This document shows positions 1 to 12,951 of a stretch of DNA of 64,000 nucleotides, piece by piece. The notes beneath the pieces are model-generated. The model did no database searches. It was not told the origin of the DNA and was given only the letters and a program-made list of their open reading frames with translations. Numbering within the stretch: position 1 is the first letter of the stretch; each line of letters opens with the position of its first letter. The stretch comes from Chrysoperla carnea (taxonomy: Eukaryota; Arthropoda; Insecta; Neuroptera; Chrysopidae): contig NC_058338.1 of NCBI RefSeq assembly GCF_905475395.1, positions 71,063,435-71,127,434 on the forward strand. Reading direction: 5' to 3'. A program made the position numbers and the translations under genes.

Positions 1-533
1 TTTTGTGAAACAATCTAGAAAAAAAAAACAGAGAATCCTTGCAAAATACTTGAGATGCTAAGAAACTCATCAGTTGCAGAACTTGCAGGTCCCAATGAAT
101 TCACTTTGGGACCAACAGTGACACAACTTAGGCGAAACCAAGCTGCACGAGATAGGTACATGAAAGTGTGTTCGATTCGATTCTTAAATTTAACAGACGA
201 AACCAGGTTCTGATCACCAGAATGAGAATTGGACATACAAAACTCACCCACACGTACCTGAAAACGAAGACAAACCCAGAGGCATGCTAAAATTGTGGAG
301 CAATATTGACCGTTCCACATATAATGGTGGAATGTCTGTCAAACAATATCAAATTAATATTGAATAATCAAGAACAATGTATTCGAGCCATCTCCCTTCT
401 TAAAAGTGTGAATTTATTAGATAAAATTTAGCAAATTAATGTTTTGTAAATAGTAGTCGTTAATGACCGCGCCCTGAAAAAGCGACTTTAAATAAATAAA
501 TAAATAAGTAATAATAATAATAAAACTTGCAAA
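1..533 (+). mobile_element. 3' end of a Jockey-like non-LTR retrotransposon (decayed)
   Basis: The plus strand at about 195-345 reads, in one frame, VLITRMRIGHTKLTHTYL, then a Cys, a stop, NCG and LTVPHIMVEC. This is the conserved end of the RNase H region plus the CxxC...H...C zinc-knuckle-like tail of Jockey-clade insect LINEs. The stop inside the Cys motif and the lack of a good frame upstream show that it is dead. A short 3' UTR follows, ending in AATAAATAAATAAATAAG and (AATAAT)n at about 493-533, the usual tail of such elements. The element is cut by the window edge. It lies upstream of the visible chaoptin-like exons and may sit in an intron of that gene. Confidence 0.75.
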
Positions 534-554
534 AATTTTGAAATTTTCGTAATT

Positions 555-880
555 TTTGAACGTATTTGCGAGACACCCTCACGGGTAAAAAGGGATGTTT
601 AGAAAAAAAATTTCAAAGTTTATTTTTTATAAGGATTAACTTTTACATTTAAACTTTTGTTCTATCTCTAACGGTTTACAAGATGGTTTTTTTTTTCATT
701 TGATTGAATGATCAAAAAATTCTAGAAAATACTTCTGTAATTTCAGTGTTTTAATTCTTCTGTAATTTTATTTTGCTTTTTTTTTTTTATAGTTTTATAG
801 AAAATGGACACCAAAGTCTTTTCCTAAGTTGCGTCCTTACGTGTAAACAGTGATGTTTACGAAAGAATGATTCAAATAAA
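555..880 (+). repeat. fragments of dispersed repeat family A
   Basis: Two pieces (about 565-690 and 795-880) match parts of the longer copies at 13486-14073 and 59208-59862. Shared phrases are 'tctatctctaacggtttaca' and 'aacagtgatgtttacgaa'. The pieces are out of order relative to the full copies, so this is a rearranged or nested remnant. Confidence 0.6.
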
Positions 881-1388
881 AGTTGTTAATTTTTTTATAA
901 TATTCTTTCATATTTCATATATTCATTCTTTTATTTTCACATATTCTTTCATATTTTCTAACACCTTATCGTATTTTGACAAATGATGTATTGTTCGATT
1001 CATATTAAAAACTCCGCAGGCTATAGGTTATATGAGATGATATCAAATGTAATATGGTGGCTATAAAATAAAAATTTCTCCAATGGAAAATTTAAAAAGA
1101 GGGTATCCAATGAAATTGTATTATTTCTCCTTTGCACATCCTACTTTATTCGAGGAAAATAGTGAAAAGTGCGAAAGGTGCATTCTATAATCACATCCCG
1201 AAGAAAGCTTGTTGTTAGTAATAGAAGGCTATCATCTAAAATTCTAAAACAATTCTATTTTTGATAAATTTGGTTGTTTGTGTGATAAAATGTATTTGGT
1301 CCTGAAAAAATGTGTCGAAGAGCTTAAAGTATTCTCATCAATTAATTTATTCTGCAAAATGAATATATCTTAAGGCAGTACGATCAAC

Positions 1389-1603
1389 AAAGCAATTCTA
1401 GATTTAGGGTTGAAATTATTTGTACCTTATTTTCAAGTTTGATGATGAATTTTGTTATAACTTCATGAATGTAGACAAAAATAATAATAAAATTTTTGGA
1501 TATCTGCCTTGGTTCTCAAATATCGAATGCTAAATAATTACCCAAAATTTTCAATTTTCAATATTTTGAAAATTACTACAGATATCGAAAAATTTTATTC
1601 TTA
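1389..1603 (+). repeat. dispersed repeat family D, copy 1
   Basis: About 215 bp resembles 39348-39552 in the same orientation; both contain 'ttgaaattatttgtacctta', 'gctaaataatta' and 'ttttcaattttc'. No coding content was seen. Two separated copies suggest an unnamed non-coding transposon or its remnant. The stretch 1604-1975 up to the exon is AT-rich sequence with no recognised feature. Confidence 0.55.
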
Positions 1604-1975
1604 CTCACCATCAAAAATGAAAAAATATATATATTTTTTTTAAAACTTGTGTCCCCACTATCATGCTCATACATCCTTCATTAGTTGGGCACAATAATTT
1701 TTTTTTTCAATAATTTATTAAGGTTTTAACTTTAATTTAAAGAGATATAGTTTTTTGTTAATTTCCACCTACTAGCTTTGGAGAAATCTATAAAAAATAT
1801 CATCCATCTACCATTTTCGCATAAGACCAATGTTAAATATGCCTACTTTTAAGTCATTTATTTATTAAAATAATCGCAGCCCCCAAGCTTTTTATTTAAA
1901 ATTGTCTTGGTGCTCGTGCAACCTAAAATGGTCTTAATATATGCAAAATTTTTGAAATTAATTTTTAATTTTCAG

Positions 1976-4900
1976 AAATCAAATTCGTTCGGTGGAAGGC
2001 GATTGGTCGTTTATGCAAAACACATTAACATCACTGTTAGTTAGCGAAAATGATATCACAAAATTACCTAGAATTGAAACCGATGAACAAGATTCAAACA
2101 CAATGTCCATAAAAAATCTTCGCGTCCTAACAACTCTAAACTTAGACGGCAATAAATTAATTAACGTCGATGAATTTTCTTTACCAAAAACTTTACAAAC
2201 ATTAGGATTAAGCAATAATTTAATAAAAGACTTCCCAATAAAGTTACTAGAATCATTACCCCGATTACAATGGTTAGATTTACGTATGAATCAAATTGGG
2301 CAGATACCCATGCATACATTTCAACCATTTAAACAAATGGAAAAATTTGATCTAGGCGAAAATAATATTCACCATCTCGAAAAACATTTGTTTAATCACA
2401 CAATCCAAATACATGATTTTATATTAGATTTTAATTCCATTGTCGAAATACACAACGAAACATTTTTTGGTATGAATTGTGGACGGTTAATACTGAGTTA
2501 CAATCATATACAAACAATACATTCCAAAGCTTTTGCGGGTATAGAAAATTCATTAGAATACTTAGACTTAGAACATAATAAACTTCGAACGGTACCAATA
2601 TTAGCATTCCAAAGGCTCAATGTTCTGAAGTATTTATATTTATCTTCCAATTTTATTGAAAATTTACATGAAAATTTATTCGAATCTTTCTCAAATACAT
2701 TAAGAGTTCTTAGTTTAAGTGGAAATCAATTAACACATATACCCGGAAAAGTTTTACAAAATTGTACAAATCTATCTTATTTAAATCTAGGATACAATCA
2801 GGTTATTGAAATGAATGAAAGTGATTTAAATGATTGGTCTAAAAATTTAAAAACATTAGTTTTACGGAGCAATCGTATTACATATTTAGATGAAAATACA
2901 TTTAATTTTACTCAAGATTTACGTGAGTTAAGTTTGAGCTTTAATCCATTGAATTATTTACATCCAAACTTATTCAAAAGTATTGGCAAGACTTTAGAAA
3001 CTTTAGAGTTATCATTTGCGTTGTCCGATGAACTGTATCCTTACGAGATACTAAAGCCTTTAGTAAATCTTCTATGGCTTTCTATTGATAACAACAATAT
3101 CGAAGTATTACCAAAGTATGCTTTTGATTCAATGCAAAATCTACAATATTTAACATTTGAATCAAATAAACTTATCAATTTAGAAACAAACACTTTTAAA
3201 TCAGATATTCATACACAATTAACAGATTTACGATTATCAAATAATCGTCTCGAAGCGATTAATTCACACACATTTCAATCATTAGAATCTTTACAAAGTA
3301 TTGCATTAGATGGAAATATTTTAAAAGTAATTAAAACGCATGCATTCCAAAATTTGACAAATTTAGTGAAATTAGTTTTATCTAATAATTTATTAAAACA
3401 TATTGATCACGCGGCTTTTATAAATTTACCAAAATTACAAAAATTAGATTTTCAAAATAATCACTTATTTTCATTTTCCTTTGATACAATGATCAATTGT
3501 TCAAGTCAAGTGTATGCAATGCAATTAAATTTAAGTAATAATGAATTATTTGAAATATTCCCATCGAAAGATACAATTTATATACAATCAATTGATTTTA
3601 ATCATAATCATCTACAAATACCTCCAAAATCGATGCTTGAAAAAGTGGTAGATTCCTTAAGATCGCTGTATTTAAGTTACAATCTTATTGAATCCTTAGA
3701 TATCGAAGCTTTTGGACTGTTAAATAAATTAGAAATTTTAACATTAAAATCAAATAATATAAAAAATATTAAGAAACATACATTTTTTGGATTAGAATCA
3801 CTACAAATATTAGACTTGTCAAACAATAGTATTGAACAACTTCATATTGGACAATTTTCTAATCTTAAAGAATTACGTATATTAAATTTAGAACATAACC
3901 ATTTACGATTTTTACCAAAGGATTTGTTTCGTAATACCAAATTAGAACGATTGTTATTAAATTCCAATGAATTTATAACCGTTCCTAATGCTATTTATGA
4001 TATTGGATTCACGCTACGTGATTTACAATTATCTGATAATAATATTGAACATATTGATAGTACAATGTTTTTATCAATATCAAATTTATTAAATTTAGAT
4101 TTAAGTAAAAATCGATTGAACTTAATACCTGATAATGTATTTACTAGTTTAAGTCATTTGCAAAAATTGGATTTAAGTTCAAATCCATTACGTGCCAATT
4201 ATAAAGAATTATTCCATTATGCACAATCATTAAAACATTTAAATTTAGCTAATGTTGGTATGCGTGTTATACCAGCATTACCTTTACCAAATTTAATATA
4301 TTTAAACATATCAGCAAATTTGATAGACGATATACCTAAGTATGCATTTAAAAGTTTAGTAAAATTACGAATATTAAATTTAAAAAATAATATGTTAAAG
4401 ACTGTACCTTCACATGCATGGACCTATTTACACGAATTAAAAAAATTGGAATTGTCACACAATCCTATCAAGGTAAGAATCAGTTTTATATCTTCTAGAA
4501 AAAGTGTCCTGGGCCCATAACCTGATACAAAAGCAAAGATTTTTATTCACATATTTATTTCAAATTAGCACTTCTACACGGAAAGAAATGCATGGCGTTT
4601 ATTACAATATTATTTATGGTATAATAATATGGTATAAAAACTTTGGCGCCACTAGTGTTTCACGGGATACTAGGCGAGGCGAGGTTTTGGTATCACCTCG
4701 CCTCGCTTCGTTCTCGGTCGAGGTACAATATTCACTACCCTTGCTTCGCCTCGCCTCGGCCGAGGAAAATTTTTACTAACTTTGACTTATTTTGCACGAA
4801 TGTACATCATATGGTAAAAGAAAAACTTGTTAGAAAATAAATTTCTTAAAAATATTATGAAAAGTTGAAATCCCGTGATGTTTTAAGAACTATATAAGAG

Positions 4901-6904
4901 GCGTCTCTGTTTCTCTATCTCTTATTATAAAATCTCAATACTAAAATGATATTATCTTTTGTATGAAAAAAACAACAATTCAAATTTCTATATCTGCAAA
5001 TAACAAAAAATTATTAATATGATGATGAGATTTGAAAAAATTTTCTCTTGGGTATTTATTCATATTAATATCATTTACAATTTATTTAGTATTTTCATAA
5101 TTTTAATAAATAAATATTTTTTCTAACTTATTTAATGAAATTTGGGGAGGGGGGAGTAGTCGCTTCGGCCGAGACGAGGTTTTTAGGACAATTCGCTTCG
5201 CCTCACCACGGTTTTCTCGTAACGATAAATAAATTTTGTACCTCGCCTCGCCTCGGTGAAACACTAGGCGCCTAGTAAATAGTAAGTTCAACTCAACAGT
5301 ATGGTCTTAAGTCCCATACTACATTGCAGATATCGCATTACTACTTGCTTTTCCCGCTATGATTTTTGGCGCGTTTATTAATACGCATTATTGAACTACG
5401 ACCCTATTCAGTATAGGTGTAAGCGCTTTGCTTGTTGTCATACTGGTCGCCACTCTATTATTCTTAAACTATTTTGTCATTTTAATAAATATTGCTCTGG
5501 TATGCCATTAGTAGCTTCAGTGAGTTTACAGTGTTTAATAGTACTATTCGCCAGAAGTATTGTGGATACCACCAGTCGATATCACTAAAATCAACGAAAC
5601 CATACAGTATTGCGTTCGCGCCTCTACTTACATGATATCGGCAAAAATTTCTTACCGTGAATATGGAGATCCGTAAAAGTTAATATTATATAAAAATTTT
5701 CTCATTTCTCTCGATCCACTTGCGAGCAAGACGCTACGTCCGTGAACAAAGTTAATGAAATGCTTGACAACTGAAATTTATCTAATGGTTGTTTTTATGT
5801 TAACAGGAAATAACTTCAAAGTGTTTTTATGGTTTAAATGATTTACAAAATTTACAATTGGATAATTTAGATTATTTATCATATTTTGATCCTGAAGCAC
5901 TTACTCATTTGAAGCATTTGAGTGAATTAACCATACGTCTTACAAGTAAATTATCATTGAAGAAAATTTTATCTAACATCACATCCTTGCAAACATTGTC
6001 TTTAGAAGTCACAGAGCCACACCTTACAAAGGAACATTTACATGGGATATTAACGACACGTATAAAAAATTTGGAAATTTGGGGTGCAGAATTGAAATCA
6101 ATAAGTGAAGGCGCATTTAATGATTTAGAAAATAATGCCGAACTTCTATTAAAAATACGTCACACTCAAATTGAGGAGCTATCTAGTGGTATAATTTCAA
6201 GCTTTTATCGAGTACCACATTTACGTCTTGATTTTAGGCATAATCAAATGCAATCAATAACACCAGATATATTTTATATGAACATGACTACGTGGGAAAA
6301 TCTTGGAACAAAATTAATATCAGGTAAGAAAAATAATTATGTACTGAACATTTCTTGTACTCTTCCAGGGAGTATTTCGGGATTTGGAGGCAAAAGTAGT
6401 TCTGACAGAAAACGGCTTATGCCGGCTTATGACAACATACTGTTAAATATTTTGTATCTGACTACAAGTACAAAAGAGCTTGAAGTGACCAGATTATCAA
6501 AAAAAAAACTGATATACGCCTTATTGTATCTTTTCCAAATAACGTTCGCTTTTTTTTCAGGTGGAATATTGCTAAGTGATAATCCTTGGGCGTGTGATTG
6601 TCGTTTAATATGGTTAGGTCATTGGCTACGTCGATGGCTTGTTGAAAGTTTACAAGTTCATTCTATGAATCCAGATAATGCCCAAAATGCACGTGATCAA
6701 ATTCGGCGTGCATATTGTACACATTTGGATACTGGTACAAGAACACCAATAGTTGATCTCCGTCCAGAGCACATGTCCTGTGAAGCGAGTGCTTTAAGCA
6801 GAACAACACAGCTTACATCACATTCCATTCACTATCTTAAAACATTAATTACATCATTTGTAATTTTAATTACACTCAATTGTGTGGTCGATATTTACAT
6901 ATAA
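1976..6904 (+). CDS. chp: chaoptin-like LRR adhesion protein, 3' part (three exons)
   Basis: Exons: 1976-4472, 5807-6323 and 6561-6904, with GT-AG junctions (aag|gtaag, cag|gtaag; acceptors aacag and tttcag). The spliced product in the window is about 1118 aa. It begins mid-protein (codon split at 1976), so the start exon(s) lie upstream or outside. The large exon is an almost unbroken run of about 24-residue leucine-rich repeats (LxxLxLxxNxI/L pattern), more than 30 units. The last exon has an LRR C-terminal cap (NPWACDC ... AYC ... MSC) and ends in a hydrophobic stretch (TLITSFVILITLNCVV), as expected for a GPI-anchor signal or membrane tail. Chaoptin is a GPI-anchored, LRR-only protein of photoreceptor membranes that mediates homophilic adhesion; architecture and size fit. 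The ORF also runs open through the last intron (see separate entry). Another member of the extracellular LRR family remains possible. Confidence 0.75.
4653..5266. mobile_element. hAT-like miniature element in chaoptin-like intron
   Basis: Termini are TAGTGTTTCAC and its inverse GTGAAACACTA. Flanking 8-mers are ggcgccac (4645-4652) and ggcgccta (5267-5274), a 6/8 match like a hAT 8-bp target duplication; the TAGTG start fits hAT ends. Just inside each end are GC-rich runs of CCTCG/CGAGG (4670-4765 and 5160-5255), striking in an otherwise AT-rich intron. There is no transposase, so it is non-autonomous. It sits in the 1334-bp intron 4473-5806. Confidence 0.65.
5275..5806 (+). other. rest of chaoptin-like intron, unexplained less AT-rich stretch
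   Basis: After the hAT-like element, about 5320-5730 is less AT-rich than most introns here and contains cgcgt/gcgcc words, but has no long frame and no recognised domain. It may be another old insertion. The acceptor is at 5805-5806. Confidence 0.3.
6324..6560 (+). other. stop-free 237-nt intron of the chaoptin-like gene
   Basis: This segment has a consensus donor (cag|gtaag) and a good acceptor (polypyrimidine, tttcag|gt). Its length is divisible by three and it has no in-frame stop, so the frame stays open through it. Splicing joins ISG to GILLSDNPW, giving a normal LRR-to-cap transition. The 79 extra residues are not LRR-like and are Lys/Ser rich, then hydrophobic. Splicing is the likely default; retention would give a longer isoform. 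Confidence 0.7.
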
Positions 6905-7025
6905 GTTAATTCCTAAAGCGGCCTAATAGTCTTCCAATTTTTTTTTTGTTCCTATTCACGATTTATTCTATAAACAAGAATTATTTTGATCATTTTTATT
7001 TTTCTAAAAAAATATTAAAACAACA

Positions 7026-7031
7026 AATAAA
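7026..7031 (+). terminator. AATAAA poly(A) signal, chaoptin-like gene
   Basis: First canonical AATAAA after the stop at 6902-6904, giving a 3' UTR of about 150 nt. Confidence 0.5.
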
Positions 7032-7055
7032 GAAAACATATGTCTGCTTATTTTT

Positions 7056-7384
7056 AACTTCCCAGTATAGGAAGTTATTGTAATGGGTACGATTTTCGAA
7101 ATCGAAATTTTCAACATATATTTATCTTTCATGGTCTGGAAAAGACAATAGTACCAATTTGGAAAAGAAGTATGTGTGAATGTGAGTGTGTACGTACGTA
7201 CGTACATTCGTAGTAATATTTTTCTTGTTCGATACCGCGCGAACAAAAATAATGTCGACATCATTGACGTGTCGATCGAAGCGTATTAACAGCAATATGA
7301 TTCGAAAAGGATTTCTTAACATTCGGTCGAGTCGTTTCGAGTAGGTTTTTATTTTATTTTTTTATAACTCTTTACTGGGAAGTT
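7056..7384. mobile_element. miniature inverted-repeat element (329 bp)
   Basis: It begins AACTTCCCAGTA and ends TACTGGGAAGTT, a perfect 12-bp terminal inverted repeat. The left end also holds a short inner palindrome (aacttcc...ggaagtt, 7056-7075). A (GTAC)n run lies at 7188-7204 and CG-rich words at about 7235-7345. No transposase was seen. It lies just downstream of the chaoptin-like poly(A) signal. Confidence 0.6.
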
Positions 7385-7615
7385 ATTCGTGTAGACCTCA
7401 AGGGTCGCACCAGACCCTTTTCATGGCTTGTTTTTTATTGGTAATGTGATGGCTAGAAGACGATAGATTAGCCGATATACTGATGCTCGGTGCTGGAGAA
7501 TTGACGCGCTTATATTTTCTTTGATTGAAAAAGGTAGTGCAAATAAACATCAAGAAAGTAATGAGCTTTGGTAAATTATATTATTAGCTGAAAAAAAGCT
7601 GGTTTAAAAGATAAC

Positions 7616-8277
7616 GGGTTTTCCAGTAAGAGGTTTCATTTTGAATAGCCCGTTATTCGGATCATTGTCACTTTTGAAGCTGTCATCTTACGACATTTGA
7701 CAAGTAAAAACTACGCCATTACTGAAAATGGACCGATTCACGCTTCAACAACGCACTAAAATTGTTAAAATTCACTACAAAAATCACTACAGAATTTTTA
7801 GGATATTGATGTGCACGATGTTTATTTCCAACAAGACGGCGCTATGTGCCACACAAGCAACACAAAACCATCGCAATTTTGCAAGAAAAGTTTCCTGACT
7901 GTGTTATTTTTCGAAGAGGTGATCACAATTGGCAACCGAGATCTTGTGACACTTTGAACACTTTTATCACTTTTAGACTTTTTTCTTTGGGGCTACGTGA
8001 AAGATAAGGACTAGGCCAATGCTCCACAATCGATTCAAGATCTTAAAGATAGAATCGTAAAGTTATCGAGGACATATAGCTGGAAATATTTGAATTGGTC
8101 ATGGAAAATTTCATGAAAAGGATACGGTGCTACAAGCGTAGCGGCCATTTTGCTAATATCGTTTTCCATTATTAATGGCATACCTTCCTCTTTACAATGA
8201 AATAAACAACCATTGATTTCTCTTAAAAAATAATTGCGTTTTTTAAATATCAATATGAAACCTCTAGTGGAAAACCC
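7616..8277 (+). mobile_element. deleted mariner-type transposon with transposase remnants
   Basis: Imperfect inverted repeats of about 22 bp bound it: gggttttccagtaagagg (7616-7633) against cctctagtggaaaaccc (8261-8277). Inside, an ATG at 7728 starts MDRFTLQQRTKIVKIHYKN, the helix-turn-helix start of insect mariner-type transposases. After an internal deletion the frame resumes with FQQDGAMCHTS (about 7825) and LDFFLWGYVKDK (about 7968-8003), the catalytic DDE/D-region signatures, with frameshifts between. It is an internally deleted, inactive copy. An antisense frame at 8035-8253 is a shadow. Confidence 0.8.
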
Positions 8278-10630
8278 TTTAATAATTTTTTATTACAGAG
8301 CAGAGAGTAATGAGATCAATTACCTCGTAAGAACTTACTTAAACTCATCTTAGATAATAATTTAACCGAATTCGATTAGTTTATTAAATTTTAGTCATTA
8401 AATAATTAAAACAATGAATAGAAACAAAATCATCGTTGGCCTATTGGCCGCTTTAATTAGATAATTTCCACGTTTTTTATACTTTTATAAATGATCAATT
8501 AGACAAATGTGGTAATAAAACACATGAGTCAATTCTTGTTAGGATTATGCCTCACTAAATAAAATTTTATTAATAGCAAATTACCAAAAAGTTTAATCTC
8601 GATAATCACCTAATTACAACTTAATACACATAGTAGGACTTAAAATGTAGACTTTTTAAGTAGGAAATTTTAAAAATGAATACTTCTTTGAAGTATATAG
8701 AGGAAATTTATCAAACCGAACCAGATATTCGAATTTTATCATAAAATATAAATGATATTAGTAATATCATTTGCTCAGCGAATTTTTCTTCAAGAAATTC
8801 GCTTTATACTGAATGTACGAGTATATGTCTTTGGTAGGTAAAAACATATATTATCTATGTCTGAAGAGATTGCATTATCCGCTTTGGACTCCAAGTTCTT
8901 CCGTGAATTGTTATCCCTGCCAATGTCAAATGCTCATACATACGAAATAATTGTTATATTAACAAAATTTTATTATAAGTAATCAAAATATTATTTGATT
9001 GTAATACAATTTTTTATACGATTTTCTTTAATATAGATGAAAGAACCACATCCTATGTAGTTTTTTCATCGTTTGATTTAGAAACTACATGCCTCTAACC
9101 GACAAACGAATGAATAGACGGGTAGATTTATAAAAAAATTCAGGCTTTGCTTTAATATTTCAAGAACGGAATTCAAAAAACCATTCAGATCAATCCATAA
9201 ATTCTATAAGAAAATTGTTGCTTATCCAAAGGTATCAAATTTTAAATGGCCTATTTATTTTCCCTAAATTTAATTTCTAATAACAATTATACTGTAAAAA
9301 ACAAAAATAATTTGGTCCTTCGAACCGGATTTTATTTATATTTTTGTAGTGGCTTAATAAATATTAGTAGATATTTTTAGACACTTAAATATTATTACTT
9401 ACCCAAAAATGTTTAAAAAAATGTTTCAAATGTAGGTTGTAATGAAATTTAGCCACTTTGGGGAAACTAAATTCTTACCTAAGCATTAAAAAAAAGGAAA
9501 TTTTTGAAAGAAACACGCTTGCACATACACAGTCCATAAAATTTTTAAGAAGTTTCTATGTAGAGAAAATGATTGTATTGAAGAAATAGCTTTACAATAT
9601 TTTATGTTTCCGTCAAATTACTATAGAATAAACAATAAAAGAATGGATTCTAACTAGTATTACCTACCTATAATAAATATTTTTTACTTGAATTTTATGT
9701 AGATAAAATATTCCTAAGATGAATTCTTTTAATTCAAATTGATAATTAATATATTCAGCAATAAACTTTTTGAAATCATTTCGTGTTTATATACGTTGGT
9801 TTTGGTTCATCTAGGACTAAATCACTATACAGATTAGTTTTTCACACCAAATCAACCAAAAATGTGAATTATATATTTTATTAATCAATTTAGAAAAATT
9901 TTAACACAAGTAGCGAAAAATAATTCATATAATTAGTAGTTTATTGGCTGGAGTTCTACAGATGCACCACGCAAGATCGCCTTGAAGTGTTCAAAGAAAA
10001 TTTTAACCTAAACAGTTTTGAAGTAACACACTTTTTAAAAAAACTTTTTGTTGTTAATTTTAAGTTTTCTAAAACTTTTTGTTCATTTATGAGTTTTTTT
10101 TAATGTAAAGTATGACGTCAGAAATGCTTTTTATAATACATTTTAAAACTTAGCCCCATGTCATCTACCGCGGCGATCGTATTTAAATTTGACAAAAAAA
10201 GCTTTGTTGAATTTTAAAGAAAGATAATCCGAAAATAGTAAATTTGCTGAGCAATTAGGGGTGATCGTACGAGATGCGTTTTTCGAACTTCAGCTTTGTT
10301 GTTTAATAGTCACATACATAACATAAACTATAGAAAAAATAATTATTTAACTGAATAATAGTAATTTAAAAATAATAATAAAAAAAATAAATAAAAATAA
10401 ATCAATGCATCCAAAATCACACAAAATTTAGTGTTTAGCAAAATGCACAAACAAACAAAAAATTGTATTAGTCTCTAAAACAAAAGAAACAGGAAAGTGA
10501 GAATTTTTATTATTAAAACTATTATGTAATAATGATAAATTCGATTAGTCATTGGAAATATTTATTTGACGCTATTAGATACTGAGATGTAAATGATTTG
10601 CAGATGTGAGAGTTGGTAGGTATTCACAAT
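8278..10630. other. AT-rich intergenic DNA, no gene seen
   Basis: No open frame above background and no recognised repeat family, apart from a pair of adjacent short palindromes at 8751-8771 and 8777-8803. Confidence 0.5.
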
Positions 10631-10990
10631 ACCTGAATAATAATAAATAATACCTAAATACCATTCAAATAGCTCACAATTCTAATGTAATGTAATATAT
10701 TATTTATATGCGCTTCCACCATTTATTTCAAGGACTTTAATTTTTTGGTACGGAACTATTAAAAACATTTTGTAGTGGTCGGAATTATGAATCTAAACCA
10801 TCCTCGCATCCACTTGAACACACACAAACAATTTCATCAAAATCGGTCCACCCGTTTAGAAGGAGTTCTATTACAAACACAGGCGATTTTATGAATTTTT
10901 TTGTGCGGAACCCTCAAAGAAATTTTGTAGTGGACCGAATTGTAAATTTAAGCCGTCCCCGCATCCAGTTGAACAGACACAATGATTTTT
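10631..10990 (+). repeat. dispersed repeat family C, copy 1
   Basis: It shares long stretches with 28387-28740 in the same orientation: 'aataataaataatacctaaa', 'aatgtaatgtaatatatt' and 'aaatcggt(c/t)cacccgtt' near the right end. The phrase 'catcaaaatcggtccacccg' is typical of the 3' ends of RTE-type and SINE-like insect elements. The right part holds a second diverged copy of 'ttttgtagtgg', so the element is internally repetitive. Confidence 0.6.
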
Positions 10991-12950
10991 GTTATGAACA
11001 ACTTTTGGAAATCCAGCTTGATTTCACAGTAGTCGAATAGAAAAGTTAACAAATCTATCATTTTCCAGTAAAAGCTTTTAATTTAACAAGTTATTTAATC
11101 AGTTATGAACCGAGTTAACTTTTCAATAACAATGAAAACACCTTTTTCGCAAAACGCGTTCCCAGAAAGGGATTTTATTTTCTACAGCTGATATAAAGAA
11201 AAGTACTTTTTACTATAACATCCCAGTATGAAATTGCGCCGTAGATATTGTCTATTTTTGGCTCTAATGACTGATCGATGATTACTAGCAAATTCGGTGT
11301 GCTTTATGCCAGTAGCAAGGCAACTATCGATCCCGATATTTATATTTACAATGTGTCATCAGGTCAATGTTAGAGATTTCGAAAAGTATTAGGGAACTCA
11401 CTGTGTTACTACCGGGAGGCATCTAGCACATTACGAATGTGCTTAAAGACACAGAATCGTTTTAATTTTTTTTTTTTGAGAATTATTCAAAATAATAATA
11501 AAAATATAAGTAATGATATATCAATAAAAAAAAAAAACATAAACATTATATAGATATATTAATATTTTATAAAATATTAATGAGTTTTGTATTTTTATAT
11601 TCATTTTAAAAATGAACAAAAAAAAAAGAAGTATTTGAGCCTAATGTTTTATTCAAAAAAACCTGTAAGTACTTTATTGTATCTTATTCGACTGTTAGAA
11701 TGAAAATTCTATGTCTAGAAGATCCTCTCCTATTTATATGTAAAACAAATAAAAACGTTTTATTACAAAAAATATTTATTATAAATTATAAATTATTATT
11801 TATTTCATTACCCCTCGTTATTATAATTTCAACTTTGGAAGAAGGAATAAGCCTGTGAAGAAAATTTGCGCAAAGCGCTTTATTTGGAAAGAAAAACAAA
11901 ATTTAATTTCAATGATGACGTAATAGAACCACACATATTATGAAGTGTGTCCCGAAAGTAATCCCGTTTTGCTGATCAGAATGAAGCACTGCTAGCTGAT
12001 TGATTAAAGTCCTCATATAATAATAATAAACAGAGCAAGTTGAATTTTTATTTTTAATTCAAAAATGTCGAAGAAAGGCGATAATATCTAATAGTTTATG
12101 TTTTATTCTCAACATGACGCCGAGGTAGAACACCTACTTAATTTTAATTTTTTAATTCACATCATTTTAAAAATTATTCGAAATTCTTCTTTACATATTT
12201 ATTTATAGCTTATAAAGTAAAAATTTGATAGGCAGGCTCATTTCTCATTCGTGTTTTGGCTTACGGAGTTTTAGGGAGAAATGACTATACATATATATCT
12301 GATGACCAAGGGATAGTAGTTCAATTCCCACACAGAAGTGGTATAATCCTTCATAAGAGTTATTAATATTATTCTGTGTTTCTGGTTCATTGGCTTTCTT
12401 AGGCAATTCAATTCGATTTTATTCACTTATTAAACATCGAATTTACGAAATAGTTTTTGCCTAAAAAAAACTCAAAATATCCGTAATGAATAACCTATGG
12501 AAAATACTTAAATTTTTTTTTAGAATCAGTAGTAGCTAAAACTTCTATCTTATTGGATATGGCTGAAAGTCTAATTACATCAAAGTTTCATGAAGCCTTA
12601 TAATCGAAGGCTTACATATATGTATCTTCTTCTAGATAATTGGTACTTTTCCTTACAAAAAGCTTTTGCCAATCACAATTTCTGTGCAATTTGTTTTCCG
12701 ATTGAAAATTCATTCATCATAGAACTTAGTTTGTAAAAAATAGATCAATAATTTTTCGATGTTTTATTCATACAGTTAACTCGAAAATTGCATTTACTTT
12801 AAACTCTCATGGCGACCACGAAGAAACGAGAATAAGGCAACCTGATCTAATTTTTACCATTATATGACCTTATTTGTGGATCCAAAAAAAAAATAGAGTA
12901 GATTAGGTAATGGGATTTTAATAGTGTTTACAAATTAATATAATCGATCT
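10991..12950. other. AT-rich intergenic DNA, no gene seen
   Basis: A less AT-rich island at about 11215-11460 and the phrase 'tgtcccgaaagtaatcccg' near 11950, which resembles transposon ends, were noted. Neither could be assigned. No supported gene. Confidence 0.4.
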
Positions 12951-12951
12951 A

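Noticed and set aside
1979..2215. Minus-strand frame inside the LRR exon
   Set aside because: Shadow of the repetitive sense coding sequence.
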